Made by a program: the position numbers and the translations under genes. Below the pieces are notes generated by a model. It saw only the letters and a list, made by a program, of their open reading frames with translations, was not told the origin of the DNA and ran no database searches. 64,000 bases of DNA from Muricauda sp. MAR_2010_75 (GTDB lineage: Bacteria; Bacteroidota; Bacteroidia; Flavobacteriales; Flavobacteriaceae): assembly GCF_000745185.1 (NCBI RefSeq), contig NZ_JQNJ01000001.1, positions 1,821,501-1,885,500 of the forward strand, read 5' to 3'. Shown in pieces: positions 1-10,001 of the stretch (position 1 is its first letter; each line of letters begins with the position of its first letter).

Positions 1-2
1 TT

Positions 3-245
3 ATCAAAAGAGACTCTAGAAATTCTGAAGATTTTGGAGAAATAAAACCGGGATACAGGGCAGACTTGGTATTACTTGATGCCAACCCAATAAATGATTT
101 GGAAACCTTACGGTCTCCCAACATGATAATGGTAAGGGGCAAGATCTACACTCGTGACTTTTTACAACAGCAATTGGACAATCTGGCCAACAAGGGTTCA
201 ATGTCTGTGTACAAACCAAGTCTGTTGGATATACATTCACATTGA
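3..245 (+). CDS. Amidohydrolase family protein, C-terminal end (5' cut by window)
   Basis: Open frame running in from the left edge with no start inside the window; about 80 residues remain. The visible part reads GEIKPGYRADLVLLDANP followed by NDLETLRSPNMIMVRGKIY, which is the typical last beta-strand block of imidazolonepropionase/dihydroorotase-like amidohydrolases (the composite domain that closes over the metal site). The metal-binding residues lie outside the window, so substrate cannot be told. It is followed 40 bases later by the end of a convergent gene, so it is the last gene of its transcript. The family call is fairly safe; the specific function is unknown. Confidence 0.7.
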   Translation: MKRDSRNSEDFGEIKPGYRADLVLLDANPINDLETLRSPNMIMVRGKIYTRDFLQQQLDNLANKGSMSVYKPSLLDIHSH

Positions 246-285
246 TATTGATTCTTTTTGAAAGAATCTTGATCTTGGATTTTAG

Positions 286-1155
286 TCAATTCAACAATGC
301 GTAAGAAACATTGGCAACCACCACTTTTTTGGATTGTTCCCATGAAGACATACTCGATTTTCTTTCATATCCGACATATTCCTGAATGTCCCGAACAGAA
401 AAGGCGGTTATTTGTTGGTCAATATCTTTATCGCTCAATTTTTTTGAATTTTCCTCCGAAGTGATCCATTCAAAAACCAAAAAGAAAGGTTCTGTCAACA
501 CGATTTGATATTCACGGAGGTCAATAACTAATCCACCCTTTTTTTTAGTGGAGCTAACAAGGATGTTTTTTTGATAGACATCATGGTGCGGCTTGCCATC
601 TTTGACATTCATGATTCTTACCCTTAGATCAAAGGTGGGTAGGCGATTGTTGTGGATGAACAATTGTGCATGTTTAAGAAATATTTTTTGAGATTTCTTA
701 TTGAGGAGTATGGCCATGGCAGAACCCCCATCTGGTCTGGAAATGTATTTGCCGTCCCAGTATATTCCCAAAAAGCCATAGTTGGGCTTGGTGAGACCAT
801 CAATTATGGTTGGAAGCTTCTGTTTTTTGAATGACACCACTACTTCATCAAGATTCGTATTTTGAGCTTCAAGGGTAATGCTATCCTTGTCTCCAAGGAC
901 AAGGACACTTATTTTTTTTCTTTGGTAACCAAGGGCTGAAAAAACCAAGGAATCCTTGATGTTATCATTCGGAATTTCCAAATTAAAAACACCGTTTTCG
1001 AATGAAGCAGTACCTATAAGAGTATTCTCAATTCCGATATTTACATAGGGTATCGGCCGACTGTCCTTGCCGTCCAAAACTATACCACTTACAACGAATT
1101 GGGAGTAAGAGTGCATTATGGCAAGATAGAGCAATCCACAAACAAGTGATTTCAA
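286..1155 (-). CDS. Secreted protein with N-terminal CarboxypepD_reg-like domain
   Basis: 289 residues. A hydrophobic signal peptide (residues 1-19, ending SYSQ) is followed by a carboxypeptidase-regulatory-like beta-sandwich (about 21-95: SGIVLDGKDSRPIPYVNIGI, then GTASFENGVFNLEI and SALGYQRKKI). This module is common at the N-terminus of Bacteroidota outer-membrane and surface proteins. The rest (about 100-289) is not recognised and contains no TonB plug. The start is a TTG at 1155: the frame is closed by a stop at 1183-1185 and contains no ATG before residue 14, and only the TTG start leaves an intact signal peptide. It lies 16 bases after the serine hydrolase gene on the same strand, probably in one transcript. 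Function unknown, likely envelope-associated. Confidence 0.75.
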   Translation of the reverse strand: MKSLVCGLLYLAIMHSYSQFVVSGIVLDGKDSRPIPYVNIGIENTLIGTASFENGVFNLEIPNDNIKDSLVFSALGYQRKKISVLVLGDKDSITLEAQNTNLDEVVVSFKKQKLPTIIDGLTKPNYGFLGIYWDGKYISRPDGGSAMAILLNKKSQKIFLKHAQLFIHNNRLPTFDLRVRIMNVKDGKPHHDVYQKNILVSSTKKKGGLVIDLREYQIVLTEPFFLVFEWITSEENSKKLSDKDIDQQITAFSVRDIQEYVGYERKSSMSSWEQSKKVVVANVSYALLN

Positions 1156-1171
1156 AATGCAATGGTTAAGA

Positions 1172-2692
1172 TTAGTATTCTTTTATGTAAACAACATCCT
1201 CTTGAACGAGACTCTTGACCTTTCCATCCTTAATGTTGAATTTGAAAACTGACCCGTTTTCCAGTATGTCAACTCTCATGGAGTTTTCTAAAGTGTAAGG
1301 TTCTACAGTCTTGCTTTTTATAAGACCATGGGTTACCTGAAACCCTTTACTATCACTAAACGCTATTTGAATTGAACCCAACTCTTCGCTAGTGTAAGTA
1401 CCAACATACATTTGATTGGGCAATTCCAATTTCCATTGACGTTCAGAGCGTTTTTCTTTCTCTTTTGCCATGGATTCAAAATTTTCCATGGCCATTTGTG
1501 AGTAAGCCGCTAATTGGTTTTCGTATTTTTCATCAATACCCTCAGGATGTAAGAAATAATCAATGGCATAAGAAGAGAGCAGATAAGAAGTGACAATGCC
1601 AATGCCACTCCCTTCATTCACCATTACCGCCACCCCAATATCATTTTCAGGCTGGAGCCAAACTTCTGAATGGTAACCGGGAAATCCACCAAAATGATGT
1701 ATAATGGTATCTTTCTCAATATTAACACCCAAATTCCATCCATAGCCATAGCCATATCTATCGATATCAATATAGGTCAGCTCCTGAAAAGCCTGTGGTG
1801 TATGGCTAAGCTTGATCAAATGAGCCGGAATGGCTTGTTTGCCATTGATTTTCCCTTCGTTCAATTGAACAATCAACCATTTGGCCATATCCTTTACCGT
1901 GCTATAGTTTCCCCCTGCGGCATGAAGCATTTTGTCATTCTTTTTAATTTCCAATTTCTCCAAAGCACCAGAAATGTTGGATTGATAATGAGGTTGTGCA
2001 ACAGGGATTTGGTGATTCATTAATGCACTCAAGGAAGTAAAGGTTTCATCCATACCAATTGGTTTCAATACTTCGTCAGTGACAACCTCTTTCCAATCTT
2101 GCCCCAGCTCTCTTTCAATGATAAGTTCCAGAATATTATACCCAAGATTATCGTAGTCAAAATTTCCCAAACCAACAGCGTTGGTTGTTGTGAATTTGGA
2201 AAGCAGTTTCAACAAAACCCCATGTGTGTAATTCCCATAATAGGCCTTGCGATCAGCAAGGTAGTCATTTGAAATACCTGATGTATGGGACAAAAGGTGC
2301 CGAATGTTTATACTGTCCGCATAAGGAACCCCCTCAAATTTGATGTCATTAAAGTACTGGGTCAGTCGCTTGTCCAAATCCAATTTGCCCTTCTCGTGCA
2401 GCAGCAAAGCGGCCATTGCTGTAAATGATTTTGTAATTGAGGATAAATAGAATTCAGTGCCTTCGGCAACCTTTTCTAGGTTCTCAACATCTGCAAAACC
2501 TTTGTATTTTTCGTATATAATTTTATCATTTTTCACAACAACAATGCCCATTCCAAACTGACTGTTGAAAGTGCTGTCCAGCCTTTCTATCATTGAATCC
2601 ATGGCAAGTGATAGATGCTTTGTATCTCCACGTTGGGGATAGGAAAAAGTTGAATTGATTAGAAAAAAAAGGAGTAGAAAACAGTTTTTCAT
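1172..2692 (-). CDS. Serine hydrolase, class C beta-lactamase/D-alanyl-D-alanine peptidase-like
   Basis: 506 residues, signal peptide 1-18. The beta-lactamase-type domain (about 30-390) has the SxxK motif S85-I-T-K88 (nucleophile S85), the YxN motif Y180-D-N182 in FDYDNLGYN, and HHFGGFPGYHSE where the third active-site motif is expected. The C-terminal 110 residues form a separate beta-rich domain, as in many Bacteroidota members of this family. Such exported enzymes act on peptides or esters, and few are true beta-lactamases, so antibiotic resistance should not be assumed. First gene of a two-gene minus-strand transcript. The upstream 400-base region is shared with the divergent AraC-type regulator gene. 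Confidence 0.85.
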   Translation of the reverse strand: MKNCFLLLFFLINSTFSYPQRGDTKHLSLAMDSMIERLDSTFNSQFGMGIVVVKNDKIIYEKYKGFADVENLEKVAEGTEFYLSSITKSFTAMAALLLHEKGKLDLDKRLTQYFNDIKFEGVPYADSINIRHLLSHTSGISNDYLADRKAYYGNYTHGVLLKLLSKFTTTNAVGLGNFDYDNLGYNILELIIERELGQDWKEVVTDEVLKPIGMDETFTSLSALMNHQIPVAQPHYQSNISGALEKLEIKKNDKMLHAAGGNYSTVKDMAKWLIVQLNEGKINGKQAIPAHLIKLSHTPQAFQELTYIDIDRYGYGYGWNLGVNIEKDTIIHHFGGFPGYHSEVWLQPENDIGVAVMVNEGSGIGIVTSYLLSSYAIDYFLHPEGIDEKYENQLAAYSQMAMENFESMAKEKEKRSERQWKLELPNQMYVGTYTSEELGSIQIAFSDSKGFQVTHGLIKSKTVEPYTLENSMRVDILENGSVFKFNIKDGKVKSLVQEDVVYIKEY

Positions 2693-3091
2693 GATTTAAG
2701 AGATTTGATTGATGAACAAACTCGAAAAACGGGAAAATTTGATTTAATGACTTGTCAAATATTGCGTATTTACAACTTATTTCTGCGTTTTATGTTCTAG
2801 AGAAATTTTAAGGTAATAGTTTCCTGTGGTCATTGCTGAGAATGTATATACCATATGGGTTATATAGCCTTGCCCATGAAAAGGAATCCTTTGTCTTGTC
2901 AAAAGACCAATAGATTTTCCATTGTTTGAATGAAACTTGGGGAGCTGTAAAACCAAACTACGGATAGTTTAGGGATAAATAATATAGCTTAGATTTGACC
3001 GGATTTATCTTCTTATGCTAACTTTAGAAGTAAATAGCCTTCTCATTTATTCAGAGGTGCTTGCCATTTTAAATTTCGAATAACAACAATC
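2693..3091. other. Divergent intergenic region
   Basis: 399 bases between the serine hydrolase gene (minus) and the AraC-type regulator gene (plus). It contains no credible gene. A Bacteroidetes-like minus-7 box TAGATTTG lies at 2990-2997 with a weak TTA at 2969-2971 (18-base gap) pointing at the regulator gene. I found no matching box for the minus strand. Being a divergent spacer next to a regulator, it is a natural place for regulator binding, but no operator repeat is evident by eye. Confidence 0.4.
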
Positions 3092-4051
3092 ATGCTTTTT
3101 GATTCTATCATAATAGACTTTTTGTTCTTCGGAATAGCCTTCCAAGGTTTTTTTCTAGCCGCTCTGCTATACTATAAACTTAAGGATTGGAAGGTGGCCG
3201 CCTATTACCTTGTTTTTAGTGTTGTATTGATTACTTGGGTACTTTTTTGGCTCGGAGAAAAGGGCCTGATTGGTTCTGTATGGAGCAACAATTCGCCTGA
3301 TTTCAGCATATTGCTGGGACCATTGCTTTTGGCTTCCATGGACATGAAAAAAGTAAAAAAACTTACCCATATTGCATTCATTGTCTTTGGGGTTTACTTA
3401 ATTAGTGGACTTTTAATAACAGATTTCTTCCAAAAGACGGGGAACTATGTAGGCGTGGTTTCGATATTCCTAAACTCAGTTTTTTTGGTCTTTGCCTCAA
3501 AGGGAATCGGGTCCCTGGGTTCTAGACTGATGTCCTATGCACTTATGGCCTTTATTGTTTATATGGTTGTCTTTTGGCTATTGTCATACTTGGGATTTTT
3601 GACCTGGATTGTTGATTATGGTACTGCACTTATCATATCCTGCTTCTTCTATGTCTCTGGGCACCAATATCTTATTAAATCAAAATTTCGCACAAGAGCT
3701 CAAAAGCAAACACCCGAACACAATATTATTTTAGAAAGAACCCTTCTATATTTGAAAAAGAGCCAAAAATATTTGGATTCTGATTATCGAATCATTGATT
3801 TGGCACGTGATCTAAATATTTCCGATGCGCAATTGTCAGAAGTGATTCGATGCAGTGAGTACGATAATTTTAAATCATTGATAAATCATTTCAGGGTAGA
3901 TCATTCAAAAAAACTTTTAAGAAATTCAGATTTAAAAGTCTTGGCAGTGGCCATGGAAAGTGGTTTTAACAACAAGGTTTCTTTTAATAATAATTTTAAA
4001 AAGTATACAGGCACCTCACCTGCATTGTACCGTGAAAAGATTAAAAGGTAA
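3092..4051 (+). CDS. Membrane-anchored AraC-family transcriptional regulator
   Basis: 319 residues. The N-terminal two thirds is strongly hydrophobic with about six or seven membrane segments between residues 8 and 195; no periplasmic sensor domain is visible. The C-terminal 105 residues form an AraC/XylS-type double helix-turn-helix (LDSDYRIIDLARDLNISDAQ, then ESGFNNKVSFNNNFKKYTG, the classic second helix signature). The architecture (membrane sensor joined directly to HTH_18) is common in Flavobacteriia. The following genes encode a cytochrome c and a DUF5916 outer-membrane protein on the same strand, and the divergent gene is a serine hydrolase; these are plausible targets, not proven ones. 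Confidence 0.85.
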   Translation: MLFDSIIIDFLFFGIAFQGFFLAALLYYKLKDWKVAAYYLVFSVVLITWVLFWLGEKGLIGSVWSNNSPDFSILLGPLLLASMDMKKVKKLTHIAFIVFGVYLISGLLITDFFQKTGNYVGVVSIFLNSVFLVFASKGIGSLGSRLMSYALMAFIVYMVVFWLLSYLGFLTWIVDYGTALIISCFFYVSGHQYLIKSKFRTRAQKQTPEHNIILERTLLYLKKSQKYLDSDYRIIDLARDLNISDAQLSEVIRCSEYDNFKSLINHFRVDHSKKLLRNSDLKVLAVAMESGFNNKVSFNNNFKKYTGTSPALYREKIKR

Positions 4052-4136
4052 AACTATCCCTTTTCTTTACCCATAAGTTAAACTTCTCCTTTGTTTTGTT
4101 GATTTCCATACTTTACTTGGGCAAAAACTTTTCCAA

Positions 4137-4667
4137 ATGCGTTACCTGTTGGCATGTTTTTGCTTGTTTTTCTCGGTTCTTTCAGTGTCCCAAGAGTTCC
4201 CTTCCATTCCCGAGGAAATGATTCCAACAGATGATGTCTCTCTGAAAAACGGCAAGAAACTTTTTGAAAAACATTGCACTCAGTGCCATAACATATTTGA
4301 AGAGCAAATAGGACCTCCATTGGCCTATGTCTATCGTTTTTATGATTATGCATGGTTGCATGGCTTTATTACAAATTCCCAACAAATGGTGGCACAGGGT
4401 GATGCGTTGGCAATCGATATATTCAATGCTTATGATAAGACCATTATGCCTGTCCATGAATTTTCCGAAGATGAAGTCTGGAACCTCATGGGTTATATAA
4501 AAAAAGTCTCCGAAACCAAGGATTATGATGAGTATTTCAATTTTGGATCAAATCAGGATGAAGAATTAATTGCACATAAAAAATTCTCAAAGGTCTGGTG
4601 GGGTCTTGGGGTTTTGGCATTACTCTCAATCCTGGTCTTATTCTTTGAATATAAGATGAGAAAATAA
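4137..4667 (+). CDS. Membrane-anchored monoheme cytochrome c
   Basis: 176 residues. Signal peptide (1-18, ending SVSQ), then one class I cytochrome c domain (about 35-130) with heme motif C47-T-Q-C50-H51 and probable distal ligand M104 in KTIMPVHEF. A single transmembrane helix near 153-172 is followed by a short basic tail (EYKMRK), so the heme domain faces the periplasm and is tethered to the inner membrane at its C-terminus. Its redox partner is not visible; the only close neighbour is the DUF5916 gene 15 bases downstream, which suggests a shared transcript. Role in electron transfer is inferred from the domain. Confidence 0.85.
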   Translation: MRYLLACFCLFFSVLSVSQEFPSIPEEMIPTDDVSLKNGKKLFEKHCTQCHNIFEEQIGPPLAYVYRFYDYAWLHGFITNSQQMVAQGDALAIDIFNAYDKTIMPVHEFSEDEVWNLMGYIKKVSETKDYDEYFNFGSNQDEELIAHKKFSKVWWGLGVLALLSILVLFFEYKMRK

Positions 4668-4682
4668 AACCGTATTAATGCT

Positions 4683-6830
4683 ATGAGTTTGCTTTTAGGC
4701 TTGTTTCTTTTTTTTGGTTTTCAACAAAACTGTTGTTTTACCTTGAACCCATCTAAGAACGAAAAAATACAAGTAGATGGCATTTTGGATACATTGGTCT
4801 ACGATAAAATGCCACATATTGAAAACCTCTCTGTTAAGTTTCCCTTAACCGACAAAGCACCAAAAGATAGAACGGAGGTTTGGCTTAAGTATGATGAGGA
4901 AAACATATATCTTTTTATAAAATGCCATTTTGACTCTAATCCCGTAGTTCAATTGCAAAAAAGAGACGCCCCGGTGTTGGAAAGTGATGGCGTGGGGATT
5001 GTCCTTGATCCTTTGAACAAAAAGACGAATGGTTATCTATTCTGGGTCAACGCTTTTAATGCAAGATCTGATGGATTGGTGGCACAAGGGTCGGTGGATC
5101 TGTCATGGGATCAAAAATGGATTTCTGGAACTAAACGATATTCCAATCATTATGATGTTGAGATAGCCATACCTTTTAGATCCATAAAATTTGATAAAGA
5201 CCTTAACAATTGGGGCTTTAATATCATTAGGGCCATAAATTCTAAAAATGAAATCCATTCTTTGTCCGCCATGCCCATCCAGTTCAGCGAATGGGATTTG
5301 GGATATGTGAAAACCATGGAATTCGGTGGGAACCTACCACAGGAAGGGCATAATTTTTCATTAAACCCTTATCTAGCCACAAATTACAGGCACAATGATG
5401 ACGACAACTATGATTTTGATCTGGGTCTGGACGGTAAATTTACGGTAGCGTCAACGCTTAATGTGGATTTTACCGCCAATCCTGATTTCTCACAAGTTGA
5501 GGTTGATAGACAGGTGGTCAACCTAACCAGGTTCAGTGTTTTTTTTCCAGAAAGACGACCATTCTTTCTAGAAAATGCTGATGTTTTCAATGAATTTGGA
5601 ATTTTTCCAGACCAACCCTTCTTTTCAAGGCGGATAGGCCTTGATCCAGAGGGAAATCCAATTCCCATTTATGGCGGTATAAGGCTTACGGGAAACCTCA
5701 ACCCAAAATTTAGAATAGGATTTATGGATGTCCATTCCAAAAGTAGCGTTAGTGAGACGGGTCAAAATTATATGGCACTTACGGTTAACCATCGAATAAT
5801 GAAAAGGTCTTTGTTCAAGGCAATTTTCCTAAATAGGCAGGAAATGAATGGAGATTCGGAGGACCCGTATGGTAGAAATCTTGGAGGTGAATTTTACTAT
5901 TCAAATGATTCCGGAACAATTTCAGGATGGGCCGGTTACATCCATTCTTTTAAAAAGACAATAAACAAAGAAAATTTCACGTATTACGGATTACTTGGTA
6001 TATCGGGCAGATCTATGAGATCCACAACATACTTCCAGTCCATGAAAAAGGATTATTACGCGGATATGGGATTTATAGGTCGGCTGATACAGTTCAACCC
6101 TGTTACTGGAGAAGAGGTGCGCCTAAGCTATAAAAGCCTTACCAATAGTAGTTCGTACACATGGTACAAGACAAAGGAAGGCTCAAAATTAGTTTCTTTG
6201 GGCTTCAATGTTTTTAACAGCGTTTATCTTGACTCAAACGATAGTTTTAATGAGTGGAACTCGGAAGTGACACTTTCCGCAAATTGGAGAAACACTTCTA
6301 CGTTGGGTTTAACACTATCCCATGCGGATGTTAACTTACTTGTGCCCTTTAGCATCTCTCCAGAGGAACCATTGCCCATAGGAGGTTACCGCTTTAATAA
6401 CATGGACCTTGGGTACAAATCCAATAGGAACAGTAAATTTTTGATTGATTTGTCTGCAGCAGCCGGAAGCTTTTATAACGGGAAGATCACCTCCGGAAAT
6501 GTGAAAGTTGGATATAGACTCCAACCCTATGGCAATATTAATTTGGCCTATGAAAAGAATATTTTGGACTTTCCAAACCAATTTGGTGATTCAAATCTGG
6601 ATTTGTTGATAAATGAAATTAATTTAAGCCTAACCAATAAGCTCTTCATAAATAGTGTACTACAACTAAATACACAACAAGACATATTCAGTGGATATGC
6701 AAGGCTTCAATACAGATATTCACCTTTGTCGGATTTTTTTCTTGTCTTTTCCAAAGTAACTGGCATTGAAGACAACCCACTCAATGAGCATTTTATAGCC
6801 CTCAAGTTTACTCATTGGTTCTCGCTTTGA
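4683..6830 (+). CDS. DUF5916 outer-membrane protein with N-terminal CBM9-like domain (copy 1)
   Basis: 715 residues with a hydrophobic leader. Residues about 25-220 form a carbohydrate-binding-module-9-like beta-sandwich (IQVDGILDTLVYDKMP, EVWLKYDEENIYLFIKCHFD, GVGIVLDPLNKKTNGYLFWV). The rest is a DUF5916 region, a beta-rich C-terminal probably forming an outer-membrane barrel, with the family core NPDFSQVEVDRQVVNLTRF, FFPERRPFFLEN and PFFSRRIGL. It ends in an aromatic-rich strand closing on W-F-S-L, as outer-membrane barrels do. The substrate of the family is not established; surface handling of polysaccharide or peptide is a guess. A related gene lies at 11824-14016 on the other strand. Confidence 0.85.
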   Translation: MSLLLGLFLFFGFQQNCCFTLNPSKNEKIQVDGILDTLVYDKMPHIENLSVKFPLTDKAPKDRTEVWLKYDEENIYLFIKCHFDSNPVVQLQKRDAPVLESDGVGIVLDPLNKKTNGYLFWVNAFNARSDGLVAQGSVDLSWDQKWISGTKRYSNHYDVEIAIPFRSIKFDKDLNNWGFNIIRAINSKNEIHSLSAMPIQFSEWDLGYVKTMEFGGNLPQEGHNFSLNPYLATNYRHNDDDNYDFDLGLDGKFTVASTLNVDFTANPDFSQVEVDRQVVNLTRFSVFFPERRPFFLENADVFNEFGIFPDQPFFSRRIGLDPEGNPIPIYGGIRLTGNLNPKFRIGFMDVHSKSSVSETGQNYMALTVNHRIMKRSLFKAIFLNRQEMNGDSEDPYGRNLGGEFYYSNDSGTISGWAGYIHSFKKTINKENFTYYGLLGISGRSMRSTTYFQSMKKDYYADMGFIGRLIQFNPVTGEEVRLSYKSLTNSSSYTWYKTKEGSKLVSLGFNVFNSVYLDSNDSFNEWNSEVTLSANWRNTSTLGLTLSHADVNLLVPFSISPEEPLPIGGYRFNNMDLGYKSNRNSKFLIDLSAAAGSFYNGKITSGNVKVGYRLQPYGNINLAYEKNILDFPNQFGDSNLDLLINEINLSLTNKLFINSVLQLNTQQDIFSGYARLQYRYSPLSDFFLVFSKVTGIEDNPLNEHFIALKFTHWFSL

Positions 6831-7034
6831 TTTAATTGAAATTTCTGAAGCATTTCCCCCATATTTAGTTAGAAAACAAAAAAATCTATCAAAATGTTTT
6901 CTGTAGGATAATTTTGTTAGCATGGTAGTTAAACAGGTTCACTGTCGCTGTGTTCCTTTACTATTAACCTTTTGAGTTTTAACCGATACATTTTATTATT
7001 GAAGATAAAGAGTCATTGGAGAGGCTTTAAAAAA

Positions 7035-7748
7035 TCATGGATTGAAGTTTTTAATTTTTGACAAAAACCTTTCTTTGTAGCTTTTGCCTATGGTAAGTTC
7101 TTTTTCGCCAACTTCCACAGAGTCCACGCCGTATTTTATTATTTTCTCCAATGAGATGATGTAGGACTTATGGATTCGTACAAACCTTTGGTAGGGCAAG
7201 ACTTTCTGGAGGTGTGAAAGTCTCTCATAAACCACCAATATTTTATCATCCACCTGATGAATCTTTACATAATTGCTCAGGCCCTCAATAAATACTATAT
7301 CGCTGTACATGACCTTTACATTTTTTCTGCCTGATTTGAAATATGTGTAGGTCTGTTCCGCAACATTGCTACCCGTGCCCAAGCTTTTCTCTGCTTCAAT
7401 CCTTTTTTTGACCTTGTTAACAGCCTTTAAAAACCTTTCAAACGAATAAGGCTTCAGTAAATAGTCGGCAACGCTCAATTCAAAACCTTCAACAGCAAAT
7501 TCCCTGTAAGCCGTTGTGATGATTGTTTCTGGTGTTTTTTCCAAGGTCTTTAAAAAGGCAAGACCTGAGAGCTTGGGCATTTCAATATCCAGGAAAATGA
7601 TATCCACCTCTTTGTTTTCGAGTATTTCAATAGCTTCGATGGCATTATCGCAAATACCCATGAGAACAAGACCGGGCGTATCGTCCAAATACCCGCGAAT
7701 GATATTTTGCGCTATGGGCTCATCATCAATAATCAAACACTTAAGCAT
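7035..7748 (-). CDS. LytTR-type response regulator
   Basis: 237 residues. Receiver domain 1-120 with acidic pocket D8/D9, phosphoacceptor D54 in FLDIEMP and conserved K99 in LLKP. A LytTR DNA-binding domain occupies about 135-237 (FIEGLSNYVKIH, RFVRIHKSYIISLEKI). The start codon overlaps the end of the kinase gene by 8 bases, so the pair is translationally coupled. It is the output half of a LytS/LytT-like two-component system; targets are unknown, but the pair lies between two DUF5916 genes and next to the SMP-30-like operon. Confidence 0.92.
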   Translation of the reverse strand: MLKCLIIDDEPIAQNIIRGYLDDTPGLVLMGICDNAIEAIEILENKEVDIIFLDIEMPKLSGLAFLKTLEKTPETIITTAYREFAVEGFELSVADYLLKPYSFERFLKAVNKVKKRIEAEKSLGTGSNVAEQTYTYFKSGRKNVKVMYSDIVFIEGLSNYVKIHQVDDKILVVYERLSHLQKVLPYQRFVRIHKSYIISLEKIIKYGVDSVEVGEKELTIGKSYKERFLSKIKNFNP

Positions 7749-8793
7749 CTGTTTTTGGGTTAAAGTTAATTTCCATATGCACAGAAAATGTATCTTGATT
7801 CTCCTCTATTTTAAGCAGGTGTCTGTTTTCAAACAACAATTCTAGTCGCCTACTTATATTTTTAAGGCCTAGCCCGTCAATATTGTTCTCCTTTTTCATA
7901 CCGGATGGCATACTATTGGAAATATGAAACCTCAGTATATCTACTTGGGTGAATAAATCAATGTTTATCCATCCTTTTTTTACTTCGTTTTGTATACCAT
8001 GCTTAAAGGCGTTTTCCACCAAAGGGATTAAAAGCAGTGGCGGTATTTGTATGTTCTTGGTGTCACCTTTAACAACGAAGGAGATATCCAACCGTTTCCC
8101 AAAGCGTTCCTGTTCCAAAGAAATAATATTCTTTATAAGCTGTATTTCCTTTTCTAGTGGTACTTTGCCCATTCCAGACTCATATAAGGTATAGCTCAAA
8201 ATATCCGATAACTTTAAGATCAGGCCCGGCGTTTTTTTTGAGCTTTCAAGGGCCAAGCCATAAATACTGTTCAAGGTATTGAACAAGAAATGGGGATTTA
8301 TCTGCGATTTTAAAAACTTAAGCTCTGCGTCTCTCTTTTCCTCCCTGAGCATTTCCGTTTCCTTACGTTGTTTAAACCAATCCGAGAATAATTTAAAGCC
8401 GGTTGTAAATGCAACGGGAGATACAATTATTAGTGCATTTTGAGCCAATCTGGGCAGGTCGTAGACCCGATCTCTCGAGGCATCGACCCACTGGGGAAAA
8501 TAATTTGGGTACCCCCAATACAATACAAAATAGCGGTGGGCAATGGCCAAAATCGCTATGACCAAGAGCAACACACCAAAATAGCCCAGGATTTTATTGT
8601 TGTAAAGAATCTTTGGAATTAAAACAAACCAGTTTATATAGACTGCAACCAATCTTGAAGGCAGGAAAAGCAATTCAAAAATAATGGCCTCCTGTATGGA
8701 TTGCCGATATCCCCACTCGGAAACCGCAAAGGCCAACATAATGACCACCCAGAATAGGATGTGGTATAAAATATATTTAAAGTTCACCTCCAC
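7741..8793 (-). CDS. LytS/YehU-type sensor histidine kinase
   Basis: 350 residues. Four hydrophobic segments (about 8-26, 35-60, 70-90, 117-135) form a membrane domain without an obvious extracellular sensor. A His_kinase (PF06580-type) domain follows with the phosphoacceptor H168 in QINPHFLFNTLNSI and an ATP-binding part with N-box LVENAFKHGI and GLGLKNISRRL. The start is GTG at 8793 (another GTG two codons later); there is no ATG before the upstream in-frame stop. Cognate regulator is the overlapping downstream gene. Confidence 0.9.
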   Translation of the reverse strand: MEVNFKYILYHILFWVVIMLAFAVSEWGYRQSIQEAIIFELLFLPSRLVAVYINWFVLIPKILYNNKILGYFGVLLLVIAILAIAHRYFVLYWGYPNYFPQWVDASRDRVYDLPRLAQNALIIVSPVAFTTGFKLFSDWFKQRKETEMLREEKRDAELKFLKSQINPHFLFNTLNSIYGLALESSKKTPGLILKLSDILSYTLYESGMGKVPLEKEIQLIKNIISLEQERFGKRLDISFVVKGDTKNIQIPPLLLIPLVENAFKHGIQNEVKKGWINIDLFTQVDILRFHISNSMPSGMKKENNIDGLGLKNISRRLELLFENRHLLKIEENQDTFSVHMEINFNPKTDA

Positions 8794-8990
8794 TTGATAA
8801 GAGTTTAAACTTAACTCTTTTTGTCACCATGCTTGATACTTTTTATGCGAACACCCCTATAAATTATCTAAAATACTTTGCATAAGAAAGTGTGTCGTAT
8901 ACATAAAATATCAATCAACATATATAATAGATAAATCTGACCTCCTTGATCCAACTACATTTATAAGAATCAATAAGACAATGTTCTCCA

Positions 8991-10001
8991 ATGAAAAAGT
9001 ATGCATTCGTATTTGGTGTTTACCTACTGGGAATGGTTCCGAGCCTTGCCCAAGATACTTTTGAACCGTACAATAAAAGCCACATTGCATTCACGGTTCC
9101 TGAAAAGGATTTGATTCCAGAAAGTATTGCTTACGACCCCACAGGCGGGAACTTCTTTATTGGTAGCACAAGAAAGGGCAAGGTTGTAAAGCTCCATAAA
9201 AATGGTGAGCTCAGTGATTTTGTAACCGCAGATCAGTATGGCATGTGGATGGTCATCGGCATAAAAATAGACGTTGAACGTAGGATTTTATGGGTATGCA
9301 GCTCTGGCGGGGACAATTTTGAGGGCTATACCTTAAAGGATGATGTGGAAGGTCGTCCTGCAGGAGTTTTCAAGTTTGATTTGGACAAGGGCATCTTGCT
9401 TGGAAAGTTTGTTTTCGATTTGCCTGGGGAGGTTCATTTTTTCAACGATATCGCCATTGCTCCCAATGGTGATGTTTATGTGACCCATATGTTTAAGGAT
9501 CATGCCTTGTATCGAATCAAGAATGGCAGTGGAATTTTAGAAAAAGTGTACGAATCAAATATGATAAAATACCCAAATGGCATTGCTTTTTCTGAGAACG
9601 GAGAAAAATTATATGTAGCCCATTCCGAAGGTATTGCTCTCATTAATATAAACTCTGGTCAGATAAGTCCGCTGGAAGTGCCAGATGGTTTAAATATATC
9701 CAGAAGAGAAAGTATTGACGGCCTGTACTATTATAAAAACTCACTCGTAGGTGTGCAACCTGACATCAATACAGTGACTAGGTTGTTCCTCGATGAAAGC
9801 GGGAGAAAAATTATTAAATCCGAACCGCTGGAAATAGAACATCCTATGATGGATACCCCAACAACGGGAGAACTCGTAAAAAATGTATTTTACTATATCG
9901 CAAATGCCCAATTCGGAAGATATAATGAAAATGGGCTGTTCCCCATGCACAAATTATACGAACCTGTCATACTGAAAGTACATTTGGATGATGAGTATTA
10001 A
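8991..10001 (+). CDS. Secreted SMP-30/gluconolactonase-like beta-propeller protein
   Basis: 336 residues, signal peptide 1-20 (PSLAQ). The remainder shows propeller-blade strands typical of SMP-30/LRE and NHL-like proteins: LIPESIAYDPTGGNFFIG, FNDIAIAPNGDVYVT, YPNGIAFSENGEKLYVA, RRESIDGLYYYKNSLVG. The E (ESIAYD), N (FNDIAI) and D positions where SMP-30 proteins bind a metal are present in order, so a lactonase or binding role is possible but unproven. First gene of a compact four-gene operon, with the next gene overlapping by 14 bases. Confidence 0.75.
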   Translation: MKKYAFVFGVYLLGMVPSLAQDTFEPYNKSHIAFTVPEKDLIPESIAYDPTGGNFFIGSTRKGKVVKLHKNGELSDFVTADQYGMWMVIGIKIDVERRILWVCSSGGDNFEGYTLKDDVEGRPAGVFKFDLDKGILLGKFVFDLPGEVHFFNDIAIAPNGDVYVTHMFKDHALYRIKNGSGILEKVYESNMIKYPNGIAFSENGEKLYVAHSEGIALININSGQISPLEVPDGLNISRRESIDGLYYYKNSLVGVQPDINTVTRLFLDESGRKIIKSEPLEIEHPMMDTPTTGELVKNVFYYIANAQFGRYNENGLFPMHKLYEPVILKVHLDDEY